Of a stretch of DNA of 37,704 nucleotides, positions 31,281 through 37,704 are shown piece after piece (positions within the stretch are counted from its first letter, which is position 1; each line of letters begins with the position of its first letter). Under the pieces are notes generated by a model. The model was not told the DNA's origin. It saw only the letters and a list, made by a program, of their open reading frames with translations, and did no database searches. This DNA is from Deltaproteobacteria bacterium (lineage in GTDB: Bacteria > Bdellovibrionota_B > Oligoflexia > Oligoflexales > Bog-1112). The position numbers and the translations under genes are program-made. The stretch lies in contig JAHFAI010000017.1 in NCBI GenBank assembly GCA_023250635.1, forward strand, positions 1-37,704, written 5' to 3'.

Positions 31281-32681
31281 GTGAAGGTAATGCATTTGTT
31301 TTCCCTGCTTGCCTCTGCGCCTTTTATCCCCGAAATAAGCGATCCTGAAGAAGTCAAAAAACAATACGGCAACTGGCGTTTGCGTATTTTTTATTCATTG
31401 TTTTTTGGTTATGTACTGTTTTACTGCACCCGTAAAAGCTATTCCTATGCCATGCCCCTGATGATTGAGGACCTCGGCCTGAGCAAATCTGACTTCGGCA
31501 TTCTCGGCAGTATTTTTTATCTTACCTACGGATTCAGCAAATTTGGTACCGGTATCTTGTCCGATTATTGCAACCCCCGATATTTCATGGCTCTTGGCCT
31601 GATCCTTACCGGCGTACTCAATATTGCCTTCGCTTCATCCTCTTCGATTTTTTTGTTTTCTTTGTTCTGGGGATTTAACGGTCTTTTTCAAGGTTTCGGT
31701 TGGCCGCCGATCACCAAGCTTCTTACCCATTGGTATCATCCCCAGGAACGTGGCCGCTGGTGGAGTCTTATTAGCTCTTCTCATAATATCGGCGGGGGAT
31801 TAATTCCTCTGCTGGTGGCGGGAGTTGCCTTTTCTACCAATTGGCGCGTCGCCATATGCTTGCCCGGTGTTATGGGCATTATCGGTGGCTTGCTGCTTAT
31901 GGAACGCTTACGCGATGTACCGCAGAGCCTGGGCCTGCCCCCAATCGAACGCTTCAAAAAGCCCGAGGGCAATCCCGAAAAATCACCCTCCCCCGCAAGC
32001 TCCCTCGACGAAACACCCAGCGCTTCTCTGCTCAGCCCGCGGCAACGTTTTTTTCGCCAGGTACTGAGCAATCGTGCTATTTGGATTTTGTCGATTTCTT
32101 ATTTTTTTGTGTACATCATTCGCACCGGCATCAACGATTGGGGCAGCTTATTTTTGATCAAGCAAAAAGGCTATAATCTGCTGAGCGCCGCTAGCTGTAT
32201 GACCTGGTTAGAAGTGGGCGGTTTTTGCGGCACACTTTCTGCCGGCTGGTCTACGGACTATTTCTTTAAAGGGCGGCGGGTACCCTATATGCTGATCTGT
32301 GTCTTGGGAATGTTACTTGCTCTTTCGGCCCTGTGGCTTCTCCCCCCCCACAACTACTTTGTCGACATGCTCACCTTCGCCTCTATTGGTTTCTTTCTCT
32401 TTGGCCCCCAATTGCTTATCGGCCTGGCAGCAACAGAATACGTGGACAAACAAAGCGCCTGTGCCGCCAATGGCTTTGCTGGCTGCTTTGCCTACCTAGG
32501 GGCTGCTGCGACCGGCTATCCCCTGGGAAAAATTATCGACCTCTGGGATTGGCAAGGCTATTTTATTACCCTAACTACTTGCTCCGTGTTGGTCTTCTTC
32601 TGCCTAGGCCTGCTGCTCTGGAATCAAGGTCAAGGCAAACGTCTACCTAAAGTATTTACTTTGCAGGAAGCAAGGCAATAA
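31281..32681 (+). CDS. Major facilitator antiporter, UhpC/UhpT (hexose-phosphate) type
   Basis: A 466-residue transporter with 12 predicted membrane helices. Its N-terminus, PEISDPEEVKKQYGNWRLRIFYSLFFGYVLFY, then TRKSYSYAMPLMIEDLGLSKSDFGILGSIFYLTYGFSKF, closely resembles the organophosphate:phosphate antiporter family, including the glucose-6-phosphate carriers of chlamydiae. GWPPITKLLTHWYHPQERG and RLRDVPQSLGLPP are further family signatures. Such carriers let intracellular bacteria import host sugar phosphates in exchange for phosphate. A UhpC-type sensor role is possible but no UhpA/B genes are near. The GTG at 31281 follows GGGGGAGA. The TTG at 31251 is less likely. Its end overlaps the convergent kinase gene by 26 bases. 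Confidence 0.88.
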   Translation: MKVMHLFSLLASAPFIPEISDPEEVKKQYGNWRLRIFYSLFFGYVLFYCTRKSYSYAMPLMIEDLGLSKSDFGILGSIFYLTYGFSKFGTGILSDYCNPRYFMALGLILTGVLNIAFASSSSIFLFSLFWGFNGLFQGFGWPPITKLLTHWYHPQERGRWWSLISSSHNIGGGLIPLLVAGVAFSTNWRVAICLPGVMGIIGGLLLMERLRDVPQSLGLPPIERFKKPEGNPEKSPSPASSLDETPSASLLSPRQRFFRQVLSNRAIWILSISYFFVYIIRTGINDWGSLFLIKQKGYNLLSAASCMTWLEVGGFCGTLSAGWSTDYFFKGRRVPYMLICVLGMLLALSALWLLPPHNYFVDMLTFASIGFFLFGPQLLIGLAATEYVDKQSACAANGFAGCFAYLGAAATGYPLGKIIDLWDWQGYFITLTTCSVLVFFCLGLLLWNQGQGKRLPKVFTLQEARQ

Positions 32682-33993
32682 GCGAGGATTTGAGGTTTTG
32701 CAAGGATATGCGCTTTGCCGCTTGAGGATGCAGAGCTGCGAGAAATAAGCGATACACCTGTTGACGCTTGCGATCTTCTCCCACCATTTGGCGAGGATCT
32801 TGAGCGACTAAATGCTCGTATACTTCATCGATCTTCTCCAACTGGGTCTCAAGGGAGAGGCTGAGCGGAGCCGTGTTTTTGCGAGGCATTACCAACTCGT
32901 TCAACAAGGTTATTTCCTGCTTGAGAGTGCTATCCCGACCCACCAAGGAATTATAAAAGGTCATCCCCAGCGAGAAGGTATCGGCTGCTACCACCTCGGC
33001 CCAGGAAGAACAGGGATGCCCCGTTTCTGAATTAGAGCGACAAAGCTCCGGTGCTATATACCCGCGTGTTCCTCCCAGCCCGCGGCAAAAATTGGCATCA
33101 TCAGGGTGCTGGCTTAAACCAAAATCTGCAAGCACCAGGGTAGTTTGATTGCCTTGGCGGCGGACAAAAAAATTACCGGGTTTAATATCACGGTGATAGT
33201 ATTTATTGCGGTGCAGATCGAGCAGAGCTTGGGTTGCATCAAGGGCTGCTTTGACCAGCGGATCGCCGCTAGCAATATCATTAAACATATGTCCTAAATC
33301 GCCGGCAAATAATTCGCTCTGAAAATTTACTTTCTGACGCAACACTTTCTCGCTATAGCCTACATAGGAACTTATATCGCGAAAATGAATTAAGAGAGGT
33401 TCGTTGCGCAGAGTATACATCTTGTCGAGTTCGCTAAAAAATCCCTGCAAATCATGCTTATGTCCCACAGTCATCACTAAATTGGCAAACATTCGCTGCT
33501 TACGATAATCGATAGTACGTGAAAAATTTTTGAAGCCGCCCTCTTTCCAGATAGGGTCATTTTTTTTGAGATGTATATACACATGACCATTGCGATAAAA
33601 CTGCACGGGACAGAAAATTCCTGTTTTGCTTGGATGGACATAAACACTGACTTCTTCTTTCAGTTTATCGGCTATTTTGCTTTTGGTAAGCTTGATAAAG
33701 GCGACCACCCGCCCTAACTTTCCACGATCGATACTGTTCAAACCATTGTTGGTTAATAAAGTAGATAATTCACCCAGTCTACCCGCTACTTTTGCTGAGG
33801 AAACAGCTTTGCTTAAGTCCGCTTCGCTCACGAAACTATCTGCCGTATAGTAGAGCTCGCGACGCGCCTGAAAATCAGCATTAGTTCGTGCTTGCACGAT
33901 TTCTGGTGAACTGGCTTGACTTGCTGCCAAGGCTAAATATTCACCGCAGTGCACACCGAGGACAAGCGCTACAAGTACCGACTTTAGTCGCAT
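32656..33993 (-). CDS. Second secreted eukaryotic-type Ser/Thr kinase
   Basis: A 445-residue protein with an N-terminal signal peptide (MRLKSVLVALVLGVHCGEYLALA). Residues 25-145 have no recognised domain. The kinase C-lobe is complete: HRDIKPGNF at 257-265, LADFGLSQ with the DFG at 280-282, GGTRGYIAPEL with APE at 304-306, and D318 in ADTFSLG. The N-lobe is divergent; I cannot identify a Gly loop or the ATP-binding Lys with confidence. Unlike the kinase at 18765 it follows the ordinary HRD/DFG pattern. Export makes host proteins more likely substrates than cytoplasmic ones. It is single by strand and converges on the UhpC-like gene. Confidence 0.8.
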   Translation of the reverse strand: MRLKSVLVALVLGVHCGEYLALAASQASSPEIVQARTNADFQARRELYYTADSFVSEADLSKAVSSAKVAGRLGELSTLLTNNGLNSIDRGKLGRVVAFIKLTKSKIADKLKEEVSVYVHPSKTGIFCPVQFYRNGHVYIHLKKNDPIWKEGGFKNFSRTIDYRKQRMFANLVMTVGHKHDLQGFFSELDKMYTLRNEPLLIHFRDISSYVGYSEKVLRQKVNFQSELFAGDLGHMFNDIASGDPLVKAALDATQALLDLHRNKYYHRDIKPGNFFVRRQGNQTTLVLADFGLSQHPDDANFCRGLGGTRGYIAPELCRSNSETGHPCSSWAEVVAADTFSLGMTFYNSLVGRDSTLKQEITLLNELVMPRKNTAPLSLSLETQLEKIDEVYEHLVAQDPRQMVGEDRKRQQVYRLFLAALHPQAAKRISLQNLKSSLIALLPAK

Positions 33994-34119
33994 TGATCAC
34001 CTGAAAGTGAAGAGCAATATATTTGTGATTTCTACTATAATTTGTTTAAAGTTGTTTCCCCGCTTTTGCAAGGACAATAAGGAAAATATTGAGGGAAAAC
34101 AGCAGGCAATACTTGTTTC

Positions 34120-34914
34120 TTAGGGGACTGTTAGCGCTTGTAAATATGCAGAATCACCACAGGCGATAAAACCCTCATTACGAAAATTGCTCTTACCGTA
34201 TACAAGTCTACGGCTTTGCCAGTCCACCACCGTACCCCCTGCTTCTTCCACAAGACATTGGGCAGCTGCCGTATCCCATTCCCCGGTGGGACCACGGCGA
34301 ATATAAAGATCGGCCTTACCCTGGGCAATAAAACAAAACTTCAGAGAACTCCCAAAAGTCATGATAATACAGCCAGGGAGCTTAACCCGGTAGCGAGCTA
34401 ATACTTCTGGAGCAGTGCGATTGCTGGCAATTACCAGCACCTCCTGCGAGTCAACCGAGCGACAATAAATAGCCTCTACTGGCGCCTCGCCTAACTGTAA
34501 AAAAGCTCCGTGCCCCTGGCTTGCATAGTAGAGTTGCTGAAAAATCGGTGCATATATTATGCCGAGCACGGGAAAACCTTGATGAATCAAGGCAATATTT
34601 ACAGAAAACTGCCCAGTAGCCTCGAGGAATTCACGAGTACCATCTAGGGGATCAACAAGCCAATAGGTGCACGGTTGCTCTTCTGCAGGGGGCAGGAGAG
34701 CGCTCTCTTCCGAAACCACCGGCCAAGGAAACAAGCGCAGCAGCTCATCATTTATATAATAATGGGCTGCCAAATCCGCATCGGTTACCGGACTTTGGTC
34801 TGGTTTAAGACGCACCGTAAAATTTTTTCCCTGGTAGAATTCCATAATCAATTTGCCAGCCGCACGGGCAATGGCAATTACTTGAGGCAGGCATGTATAA
34901 AAATCTTCAATCAT
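34120..34914 (-). CDS. cysQ: CysQ-like 3'(2'),5'-bisphosphate nucleotidase
   Basis: A 264-residue phosphatase of the inositol monophosphatase superfamily. Metal-site motifs: VSEESAL (E-E), WLVDPLDGTREFL (D-P-x-D-G-T) and GEWDTAAAQCLVEEAGG (WD..A). KPDQSPVTDADLAAH is the N-terminal family signature. The T-R-E-F after DPLDG is typical of CysQ, which hydrolyses 3'-phosphoadenosine 5'-phosphate to AMP, rather than of inositol monophosphatases. The ATG at 34914 (MIEDFYTCLPQV) agrees with family length; the longer frame to 34965 adds an unlikely Cys-rich tail. No ribosome binding site is obvious. No cys genes lie nearby. Confidence 0.85.
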   Translation of the reverse strand: MIEDFYTCLPQVIAIARAAGKLIMEFYQGKNFTVRLKPDQSPVTDADLAAHYYINDELLRLFPWPVVSEESALLPPAEEQPCTYWLVDPLDGTREFLEATGQFSVNIALIHQGFPVLGIIYAPIFQQLYYASQGHGAFLQLGEAPVEAIYCRSVDSQEVLVIASNRTAPEVLARYRVKLPGCIIMTFGSSLKFCFIAQGKADLYIRRGPTGEWDTAAAQCLVEEAGGTVVDWQSRRLVYGKSNFRNEGFIACGDSAYLQALTVP

Positions 34915-34990
34915 CGACGCACAGCAGAATTCACTAGGCTGAGGAAAGCACCAAGCCGCCCTCAACCTAGCCTACAATACCTACCTACCA

Positions 34991-35020
34991 AAAGATATAC
35001 CCATCGTGTTTTAGTTAACA
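34991..35020. repeat. Repeat B end fragment between der and cysQ
   Basis: GATATACCCATCGTGTTTTAG then TTAACAACG matches the complement of the right arm of the repeat at 8970-8996 with few changes. The rest of the element is missing. It lies in the short gap between the der stop and the cysQ start. Confidence 0.55.
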
Positions 35021-35038
35021 ACGGCCTTGCTCTCTACC

Positions 35039-36448
35039 TTACTGTCCAGCTAGTTCTGTTTCCTGGTGCTGTTCACGGCGAGCATTTACTTCTTCTTTAC
35101 TGCGGAAAATCAAGCGGATAGGCACCTGCTCAAAACCAAGTTCCCGGCGAAGGCCATTTACCAAATAGCGAACATACGAGACTTGAATTCCCTTGGACAC
35201 GTTACACATAACCACCAGGGTTGGTGGGGCAACTTCCACCTGGGAAATATAATAAAATTTAGGCCGCTTGGTAAAGCTCTTGATGAGCTGGGGACCATGC
35301 TGAGCGACAATTTTTGCAAGTGCGGTATTAATCTGCGAAGTCGGTACTTTTTTATTGCTTTGACGATAGAGGGCTTCGACCTTTGCCATCACTTGATGTA
35401 CCCGTTGATTAGAAAGGCAGGAGATAAAATGCACGGGTATAAATGAACGGTCCTGCAGGACCCCCTTCTGCAGGTTGTGGGCATAGTCCTTAGCAGTATT
35501 GGTGGTCTTGTTAGGCACCAAGTCCCACTTATTGACCACCAACAACACCGGCTTACCACGTTCAATTGCTAGGTTTACCAGACGAGCATCCTGATCCTTC
35601 AAGCCTTCCAAGGCATCAAGCACCACCACCACTACCTGGGATTCCTCAATGGTGCGAAGACTGCGCACCACGCTTTGCACCTCGATGGTTTCCTTGACCT
35701 TGGTTTTGCGGCGCATTCCGGCCGTATCAACCAACACATAGGGATGCTGGTTATAAACCAGGGGGGTTTCAATACTATCACGGGTGGTGCCAGCAATTTG
35801 GCTTACCAAACTACGCTCATGCCCAACAAGACGATTGAGCAGGGAGCTTTTGCCCACGTTTGGACGACCGATAAACGCCACTCGCGTCCCTGCTGGAGAA
35901 ACCAGCCCCGCAGCCCGGTTAGCACTATGCGGCAGCAGCTCGGTGACTCGCTCAATCAACGGAACTAAGCCACGGCGATAGGCGGCGCTGATGGGGAGAA
36001 GCGCATCCTGTTCAGCTATCTTGAGAAAATCCCAAAGCTTCTGCTCAGCTTGTTCTCGACCGTCCACCTTATTGATCGCAAAAACAATGGTACAGCTTTT
36101 TTCGCGAAGATAATTGATCAAAGCCTCATCTAAATAATGGAGGCCTGAGCTGCCATCCATCACGAACAAAATCACGTCAGCTTCGGCGATAGCTTGCTGG
36201 GTTTGCTGCCATACCAGATTTTCGCTAAAAGGCTGAAAACAGGTGGCATCACTCTCGTAGCCACCCGTATCGATCACCACAAAGCTCTCGCTCGCATCGC
36301 GATCAAGGGGGGCTATGCCGTAAATGCGGTCACGAGTAACACCCGGCTGATCATCAACAATTGCGGTATTATTGCGGGTAAGGCGATTGAAAAGGGTGGA
36401 TTTGCCAACATTCGGGCGACCTACGATCGCTACAACGCCATGAATCAT
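35039..36448 (-). CDS. der: Ribosome-associated GTPase Der (EngA)
   Basis: A 469-residue double GTPase needed for 50S subunit assembly. Two P loops, GRPNVGKS at residues 10-17 and GRPNVGKSSLLNRL in the second half, each have a full set of switch and specificity motifs: DQPGVTRD, DTGGYES and NKVDG in the first; GTTRDSIET, DTAGMRRK and NKWDL in the second. The C-terminal KH-like domain (TSQINTALAKIVAQHGP; PKFYYISQVEVAPPTLVV; NGLRRELGFEQVPIRLIFR) is complete. Start overlaps the rnc stop by 4 bases, so rnc and der form one transcript. Confidence 0.96.
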   Translation of the reverse strand: MIHGVVAIVGRPNVGKSTLFNRLTRNNTAIVDDQPGVTRDRIYGIAPLDRDASESFVVIDTGGYESDATCFQPFSENLVWQQTQQAIAEADVILFVMDGSSGLHYLDEALINYLREKSCTIVFAINKVDGREQAEQKLWDFLKIAEQDALLPISAAYRRGLVPLIERVTELLPHSANRAAGLVSPAGTRVAFIGRPNVGKSSLLNRLVGHERSLVSQIAGTTRDSIETPLVYNQHPYVLVDTAGMRRKTKVKETIEVQSVVRSLRTIEESQVVVVVLDALEGLKDQDARLVNLAIERGKPVLLVVNKWDLVPNKTTNTAKDYAHNLQKGVLQDRSFIPVHFISCLSNQRVHQVMAKVEALYRQSNKKVPTSQINTALAKIVAQHGPQLIKSFTKRPKFYYISQVEVAPPTLVVMCNVSKGIQVSYVRYLVNGLRRELGFEQVPIRLIFRSKEEVNARREQHQETELAGQ

Positions 36449-37281
36449 GGGATACTTCTTTTTAGGTTAAATGCACCACGGGCAATCTCTTGCAGAGCAG
36501 TAAAAGCAGCAGCCTGTTCTGCCTGTTTTTTACTAAGCCCTTTGCCATGGCCTATGGATGTATTATTACAATAAACCCCGATTGAAAACTCCTTGGCATG
36601 GGGGGGGCCCAGCTCTTCTTCCACAAGGTACTGGGGTTTTTCGCCCAGGTGTTCCTGCGCCCACTCCTGCAAGGAGGTCTTATAATCAGCGTCTAATTCC
36701 TCAAGAGAACGGCACAAATAAGGGGAAAAAAGACCTTCTACGACTTCTTTCGCTCTCTCAAAGCCCCCGTCTACATAGACCGCCCCCAGCAAAGCCTCTA
36801 AAGCGTCAGCAAGAAGTGCCTCCGGAATCTGGGGGGCACTATTGCGTACGCTTTTGCCGACGACCAAGACCTCGGCAAGACCAAGCAAGCGAGCAATTTC
36901 GGCAAGCCGCGCTTCATTGACCAAATTGGCGCGAATTCTCGATAATTTACCCTCACTAAACTGCTCAGAACGCAGCCATAAAAACGAGCTAACCACGAGG
37001 TCAAGCACCGCATCTCCCAGAAATTCGATCCGCTCATTCCAAGGAAAAGCCTGATTTTTTTCTCTATTTTTTTGCTCAGCTGCCGATTGAGAAACACCGG
37101 GCTTTGGCCCACAGACCGCTGAACGATGGGTTAAAGCTTCGAACAGCAGGCTGCGCTGGATAAAGGTGTAGCCGAGGAGGCTTTCGAGGCGCTCAAGGCC
37201 TGCAAACTCCCGTGGATAGCTCTGCCAATGCTCTTGCCAGCGCTGCGAGGTCAGATTGCTTTGTACTGGTAATGATTGCAA
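36445..37281 (-). CDS. rnc: Ribonuclease III
   Basis: A 278-residue double-strand-specific endoribonuclease acting on rRNA precursors and structured mRNA. The catalytic domain shows ERIEFLGDAVLDLVVSSFL (E83, E86, D90) and LLADALEALLGAVYVDGG with the metal-binding D and E. The dsRNA-binding domain follows (DYKTSLQEWAQEHLGEKPQY; GKGLSKKQAEQAAAFTALQ). It is longer than typical (about 225 residues) owing to an N-terminal extension of about 30 residues and an insertion near residues 57-80 (CGPKPGVSQSAAEQKNREKN). Most bacteria place era after rnc; here der follows. ATG at 37281 is the first start available. Confidence 0.94.
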   Translation of the reverse strand: MQSLPVQSNLTSQRWQEHWQSYPREFAGLERLESLLGYTFIQRSLLFEALTHRSAVCGPKPGVSQSAAEQKNREKNQAFPWNERIEFLGDAVLDLVVSSFLWLRSEQFSEGKLSRIRANLVNEARLAEIARLLGLAEVLVVGKSVRNSAPQIPEALLADALEALLGAVYVDGGFERAKEVVEGLFSPYLCRSLEELDADYKTSLQEWAQEHLGEKPQYLVEEELGPPHAKEFSIGVYCNNTSIGHGKGLSKKQAEQAAAFTALQEIARGAFNLKRSIP

Positions 37282-37460
37282 ATTAAACCTATTTTCCCAG
37301 CGAGTGTTTGCTCTTACGAGTACTCGTATCTGGATAACTGTCGGAAAATATTGTAATAAAAACCAAATAATTAAGCATACGCCCGAGATTTTTGCAAGAC
37401 AAATCGGCTGCGACGGCTAAAAAACACGAGAAAAAAGCGACTTACGAGAGGATAGGTACA
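37282..37460. promoter_or_regulatory. Divergent promoter region of rnc-der and mltG
   Basis: About 180 bases between divergent genes, so it must hold promoters in both directions. A perfect 12-base palindrome, ACGAGTACTCGT (37316-37327), lies 35 bases upstream of rnc and could be an operator. AT-rich tracts at 37340-37375 could hold -10 elements. I cannot define boxes with confidence. Confidence 0.4.
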
Positions 37461-37704
37461 GTGCAAACAACTGGAATAACAAAACTCCTACGCCTGAGCC
37501 TCGGTGCTCTCCTTGTTGTCGGGGCCCTGGGAGCAGGGTTCCTCTGGCACCTTCACTGGTGGAGCTCTCGTCCTTTACCGCTGGGCCACGCTACCGTGGT
37601 AAAAGTCAGCTCCCAGGTCCCCCTAAAAGAACTCACCGGACAGCTCCTAGCTGCCGGGGTGATCGACAGCGGGAATTACTTTCTTTTTTGGGTAAAGGCG
37701 CAAA
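37461..37704 (+). CDS. mltG: MltG-like endolytic transglycosylase, N-terminus (cut by window edge)
   Basis: The first 81 residues of a protein starting with GTG at 37461, preceded by GAGAGGATAGGT. A cytoplasmic tip is followed by one transmembrane helix (LLRLSLGALLVVGALGAGFL) and then the start of a periplasmic LysM-like region, VKVSSQVPLKELTGQLLAAG followed by VIDSGNYFLFWVKAQ. This pattern (v.v..G.sl..ia..L...gvI.s...F....k) is that of MltG/YceG, which cuts nascent glycan strands and sets their length. The catalytic domain lies beyond the window, so the call rests on the N-terminal pattern. Confidence 0.7.
   Translation, partial: MQTTGITKLLRLSLGALLVVGALGAGFLWHLHWWSSRPLPLGHATVVKVSSQVPLKELTGQLLAAGVIDSGNYFLFWVKAQ

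Noticed and set aside
1-37704. tRNA, rRNA or riboswitch genes
   Set aside because: No cloverleaf, rRNA segment or known riboswitch core was recognised in the intergenic regions by eye.

Overview
This window looks like a chromosomal segment of a Gram-negative, host-associated bacterium. It encodes outer-membrane beta-barrels, lipoproteins, the start of an MltG-like lytic transglycosylase and a complete MoxR/Bat operon. GC content is in the high 40s by eye. Several genes suggest contact with eukaryotic cells: an exported ubiquitin, two eukaryotic-type protein kinases with signal peptides, an exported leucine-rich-repeat protein, and a sugar-phosphate antiporter of the UhpC/UhpT type used by intracellular bacteria such as chlamydiae. 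I cannot fix the lineage from sequence alone. The Bat operon combines DUF4381 (common in Gammaproteobacteria) with a BatE-like TPR/SH3 protein (common in Bacteroidetes and spirochetes).

Layout. 1-541: no convincing gene. 542-1057: a BrnT/BrnA toxin-antitoxin pair whose toxin frame is broken. 1177-1339: first copy of palindromic repeat A. 1334-3052 (-): exported LRR protein with about 17 repeats of 25 residues. 3217-9405 (-): two methyltransferases, a membrane-fused spermidine-synthase-like protein, an EF-hand lipoprotein, an outer-membrane protein and a small membrane protein, separated in places by fragments of palindromic repeat B. 9501-17519 (-): moxR-DUF58-DUF4381-batA-batB-batD-batE. 17551-20000 (-): hemW and, only 8 bases upstream, a secreted CLK/SRPK-like kinase. 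20110-22235 (-): folD and an FAD oxidoreductase. 22377-22682 (+): secreted ubiquitin, overlapping tail-to-tail with an RlmD-type RNA methyltransferase (22663-24033, -). 24079-25976 (+): an ABC1/UbiB-like kinase coupled to a CycH-like domain protein. 26088-26984 (+): exported unknown, ending exactly at the second copy of repeat A. 27248-31150 (+): beta-barrel, lipoprotein and methyltransferase. 31281-32681 (+): UhpC-like transporter, convergent with a second secreted kinase (32656-33993, -). 34120-37281 (-): cysQ, der, rnc. 37461 to the end (+): mltG, cut by the window edge.

The most striking gene is the ubiquitin. Its signal peptide ends immediately before Met1 of a gapless ubiquitin fold, so signal peptidase would release a ubiquitin with the native N-terminus. 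It keeps six of the seven ubiquitin lysines (K63 is Glu) and ends in Gly-Gly followed by two extra residues, like a eukaryotic ubiquitin precursor. With the two exported kinases and the LRR protein it forms a scattered set of candidate host-directed effectors. Two families of long palindromic repeats sit at gene borders, and one of them appears to supply stop codons to the genes it abuts.
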